Source: Lingula anatina
Taxonomy: Eukaryota; Brachiopoda; Lingulata; Lingulida; Lingulidae
Assembly: GCF_001039355.2 (NCBI RefSeq)
Contig: NW_019776002.1
Span: 376,414-440,413 of the forward strand
Length of the DNA: 64,000 nt
Direction of reading: 5' to 3'
Made by a program: the position numbers and the translations under genes
Notes under the pieces: model-generated
Database searches by the model: none
Told to the model about the DNA's origin: nothing
Seen by the model: the letters and a program-made list of their open reading frames with translations, nothing else
Part shown: positions 61,834 to 64,000 of the stretch, piece by piece
Position numbering within the stretch: position 1 is the first letter of the stretch
Layout: the number at the start of each line of letters is the position of its first letter

Positions 61834-63677
61834 CATTTTAAAAGCCCTTTCGGCACAAGCTTAGGATTGTTCTCGTTGTTATTAATAATGAATTCTGATC
61901 TCATAAAATGTCTCCTTTTTTAACCTAAAAAATTTCGGCGTTAATTCTTCATTGAAAATATGAAACTATATCTAATCCTTATGTTTTGCTAAATGACAAC
62001 GTTAACATTACCAAATATATATACACATTTGTTTGACAAGTCACGTATTTGAATGCATTGCAACGATTGTCAAGGTATTCAAAAAACAATAAACTCAGGT
62101 GCGATTCTTTTCATTTTTTGTAAGAAAAGTCCTCGAATAGTCAGTAAAATAAGGTTAAACCGTGAATCTAAACATTTTTTTTATAATTTAGGCAATATCC
62201 AAACTTTGTAATATGTGAATATTCAACTTTCCGAAGAGCGTGACGCTCTATCAGCACGAGTCACCTCAGACCGTATCCAGAGTATATTTTAAGACTCAAT
62301 AGCTTCCAGATATCTCTGTTTTCTATGACTTCACATGGAGATGTCGCCTTTTAACACACCGCTAATTGTCATGTACGGTTTACATTTCCAGCATTTTTTA
62401 TTTCTACCTGACTGACGAGTAAAAATACTCGAAAAAAAGTTATTCAGTATCAAGGGAAAAGAAAGAAAAAGAGGAAAAAAAGAAAGGGGACATATGAAGC
62501 AATAGTACAGATAGATATAAATTTTTATCTTACTTTCGAATGAATATGTCATTTTTATCTTACAGAATTTGCATCTTTATTATGAAGTGACCAAGCACTG
62601 AAGTATACCCAGCTTTTTTTTTATTTAGACGGCTTAAAATAAAGCCAAGACTTGGAAAATCCATTTCATCTGGATGCAGTGACGTTACTTTTCTCATTCC
62701 AATGTAACAGCATATGTGCAATTATTTTATTGTTTATCATCGGTGGTGGGATATCGCAGCCGTACCATGCCTCTCGTAGTGGTGGCGGTAGCACCAATGC
62801 CTCGGGCCTCGGCAGTTTACGACGCTTCATGCCACTAACATTGAACCTGGCCACAATAACTAGCATTTCTCGTGAGAATTCAGTGGTCCCCAAGGAAAAT
62901 GAAATAAGTTTTACCTAAAATGGTTTGATTTAGTGAAATAATGCTTTAAAAAGTAATTTCTCTGTTCTGCATTGGATAACTTACAATTCATTGACCACAG
63001 CAAAGACGAAGATGAAAATAGGTACGATGTGTATTTGAATAATGTATAGGCAATAGGCCCTCCAGACGATTTATGGCAAGTCAGCGTAAACCTATGCCAA
63101 CTATGCGACCACTGCAATCCTTAGACCACATTTCATTGTTTTCATATTCAGACTAGCCCATAGAATAATTGCCATGTTGTAATATTACTAAAATGAAGTG
63201 GTATAGGAGTAAGTGAAGCACTCGTTCATATTCCTTTATTTTTTAAAGGTTGTGCATTGCTTATTTGGCCAAAATGATATTTGACAATATTGTGTTTGAT
63301 GTGCAGAGTCTTATACTTAGCGCGTTTTTTTTTATTCTTAAAATTAATAATAATAAGTAAACTTGTTTAATTGATATAAATGCGGCCATTGGCTGTGCTT
63401 GACCGAGATTGTCTGGACGCAGTTTTATTGTATTCTGGTATAGAGAAAAAACGGGAATACATTATTACATTATAAAGGAAACTATCTGCCTTCGCGAGCG
63501 CGCGTTTGACGAGGCTTTAACTCTTACTAAGTTGGTTATTTTCTTTAACTGTTGCCTTCTACCGACTTTCTTCACAACTTGTAAGTTAACGTAGTCCAAG
63601 GTTTAGACTTTGAAACTTGCGATTGCGATAACTTGCGGGATGCGTTGAAAGTGATCGGCGAGCAATCCACTGACTTC

Positions 63678-63680
<3 letters not shown>

Positions 63681-63724
<44 letters not shown>

Positions 63725-63735
63725 CAAAAGACACT

Positions 63736-63772
<37 letters not shown>
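63681..63772. repeat. (GA)n microsatellite in two blocks
   Basis: Two GA runs are separated by a 16-base interruption. They account for the Leu-Ser repeat frame on the minus strand. Confidence 0.95.
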
Positions 63773-63776
<4 letters not shown>

Positions 63777-64000
63777 CCAAATTAGATTTCAAAGGGTGTA
63801 ATCACAGGACAGACAATTTGTTCTTTTATTCAAGATATCACAAAAAACTACTGATAACGCGATCTGCAACGGGTCAAAGGAAAGAAAAAGATTTCTTGTC
63901 GGGGCTGTAAATGTAAAGTAGCCTGCCCTAGATTGAATAATGTTTTTATGCACGAGAGTATTTTATAAGACAAATGATTTTGCCAACAAATAAGACTCAT

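Larger units (their letters stand above)
60569..64000. other. Right-hand stretch, no recognised gene
   Basis: Only simple repeats and unsupported short open frames. The 88-codon frame at 62,652-62,918 overlaps a 75-codon frame on the other strand; neither resembles a known family. Confidence 0.5.

Noticed and set aside
62652-62918. 88-codon plus-strand frame with a hydrophobic N-terminal part
   Set aside because: An opposing 75-codon frame covers the same bases, the Gly/Ser part is low complexity, and no further exon is seen.

Overview
The window is animal nuclear DNA. It has long introns with GT..AG ends, AATAAA signals, many micro- and minisatellites and small hairpin elements, and no operon-like layout. 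The two clear genes resemble invertebrate atypical soluble guanylate cyclases. CpG is depleted in blocks, which is typical of invertebrates with mosaic gene-body methylation. A marine lophotrochozoan such as a mollusc is my best guess. It is an inference, not an identification.

Left block, 1 to about 12,830. This AT-rich, strongly CpG-depleted stretch looks like the 3' end of a plus-strand gene: intron sequence, a 48-base last exon at 10,426-10,473 encoding the end of a RING-type zinc finger (CPVCR), and a 2.3-kb 3' UTR ending near AATAAA at 12,787. The splice acceptor and start of that last exon are repeated four times in tandem, and every step is a multiple of three. CpG returns abruptly just after the polyadenylation signal.

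Middle block, about 16.1-38.8 kb. A CCAAT / CRE-like / TATA-like cluster and a 5' UTR exon ending in a good donor (16,861) may be the distant start of paralogue A. Its eleven coding exons run from 27,774 to 36,318 and give an 805-residue protein: heme-binding H-NOX, H-NOX-associated PAS-like region, coiled coil, class III cyclase domain and a long tail.

Next block, 41.9-49.2 kb. Paralogue B is a complete tandem copy in the same orientation with its own TATA box, a short 5' UTR exon carrying a 10-codon uORF, and ten coding exons giving 729 residues. Introns interrupt both paralogues at the same places, apart from a 66-base cassette exon found only in A. Both proteins keep the proximal heme histidine and every catalytic residue a cyclase homodimer would need.

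The main discovery is that both paralogues end in a CaaX prenylation box (CNLL in A, CFIL in B), although the tails in front of it are otherwise unalike. That predicts lipid-anchored gas-sensing guanylate cyclases. B also has an intronic stop plus AATAAA that would give a shorter isoform without the box, and a Ser-to-Thr change in its YxSxR heme motif. Parts of the catalytic and dimerisation exons are nearly identical in DNA between A and B, while the sensor exon has diverged. This suggests gene conversion.

Right block, 49.2-64 kb. I see no convincing gene here: simple repeats, a 378-bp inverted-repeat element, short duplications, and one weak candidate for a gene start near 60.1-60.6 kb.
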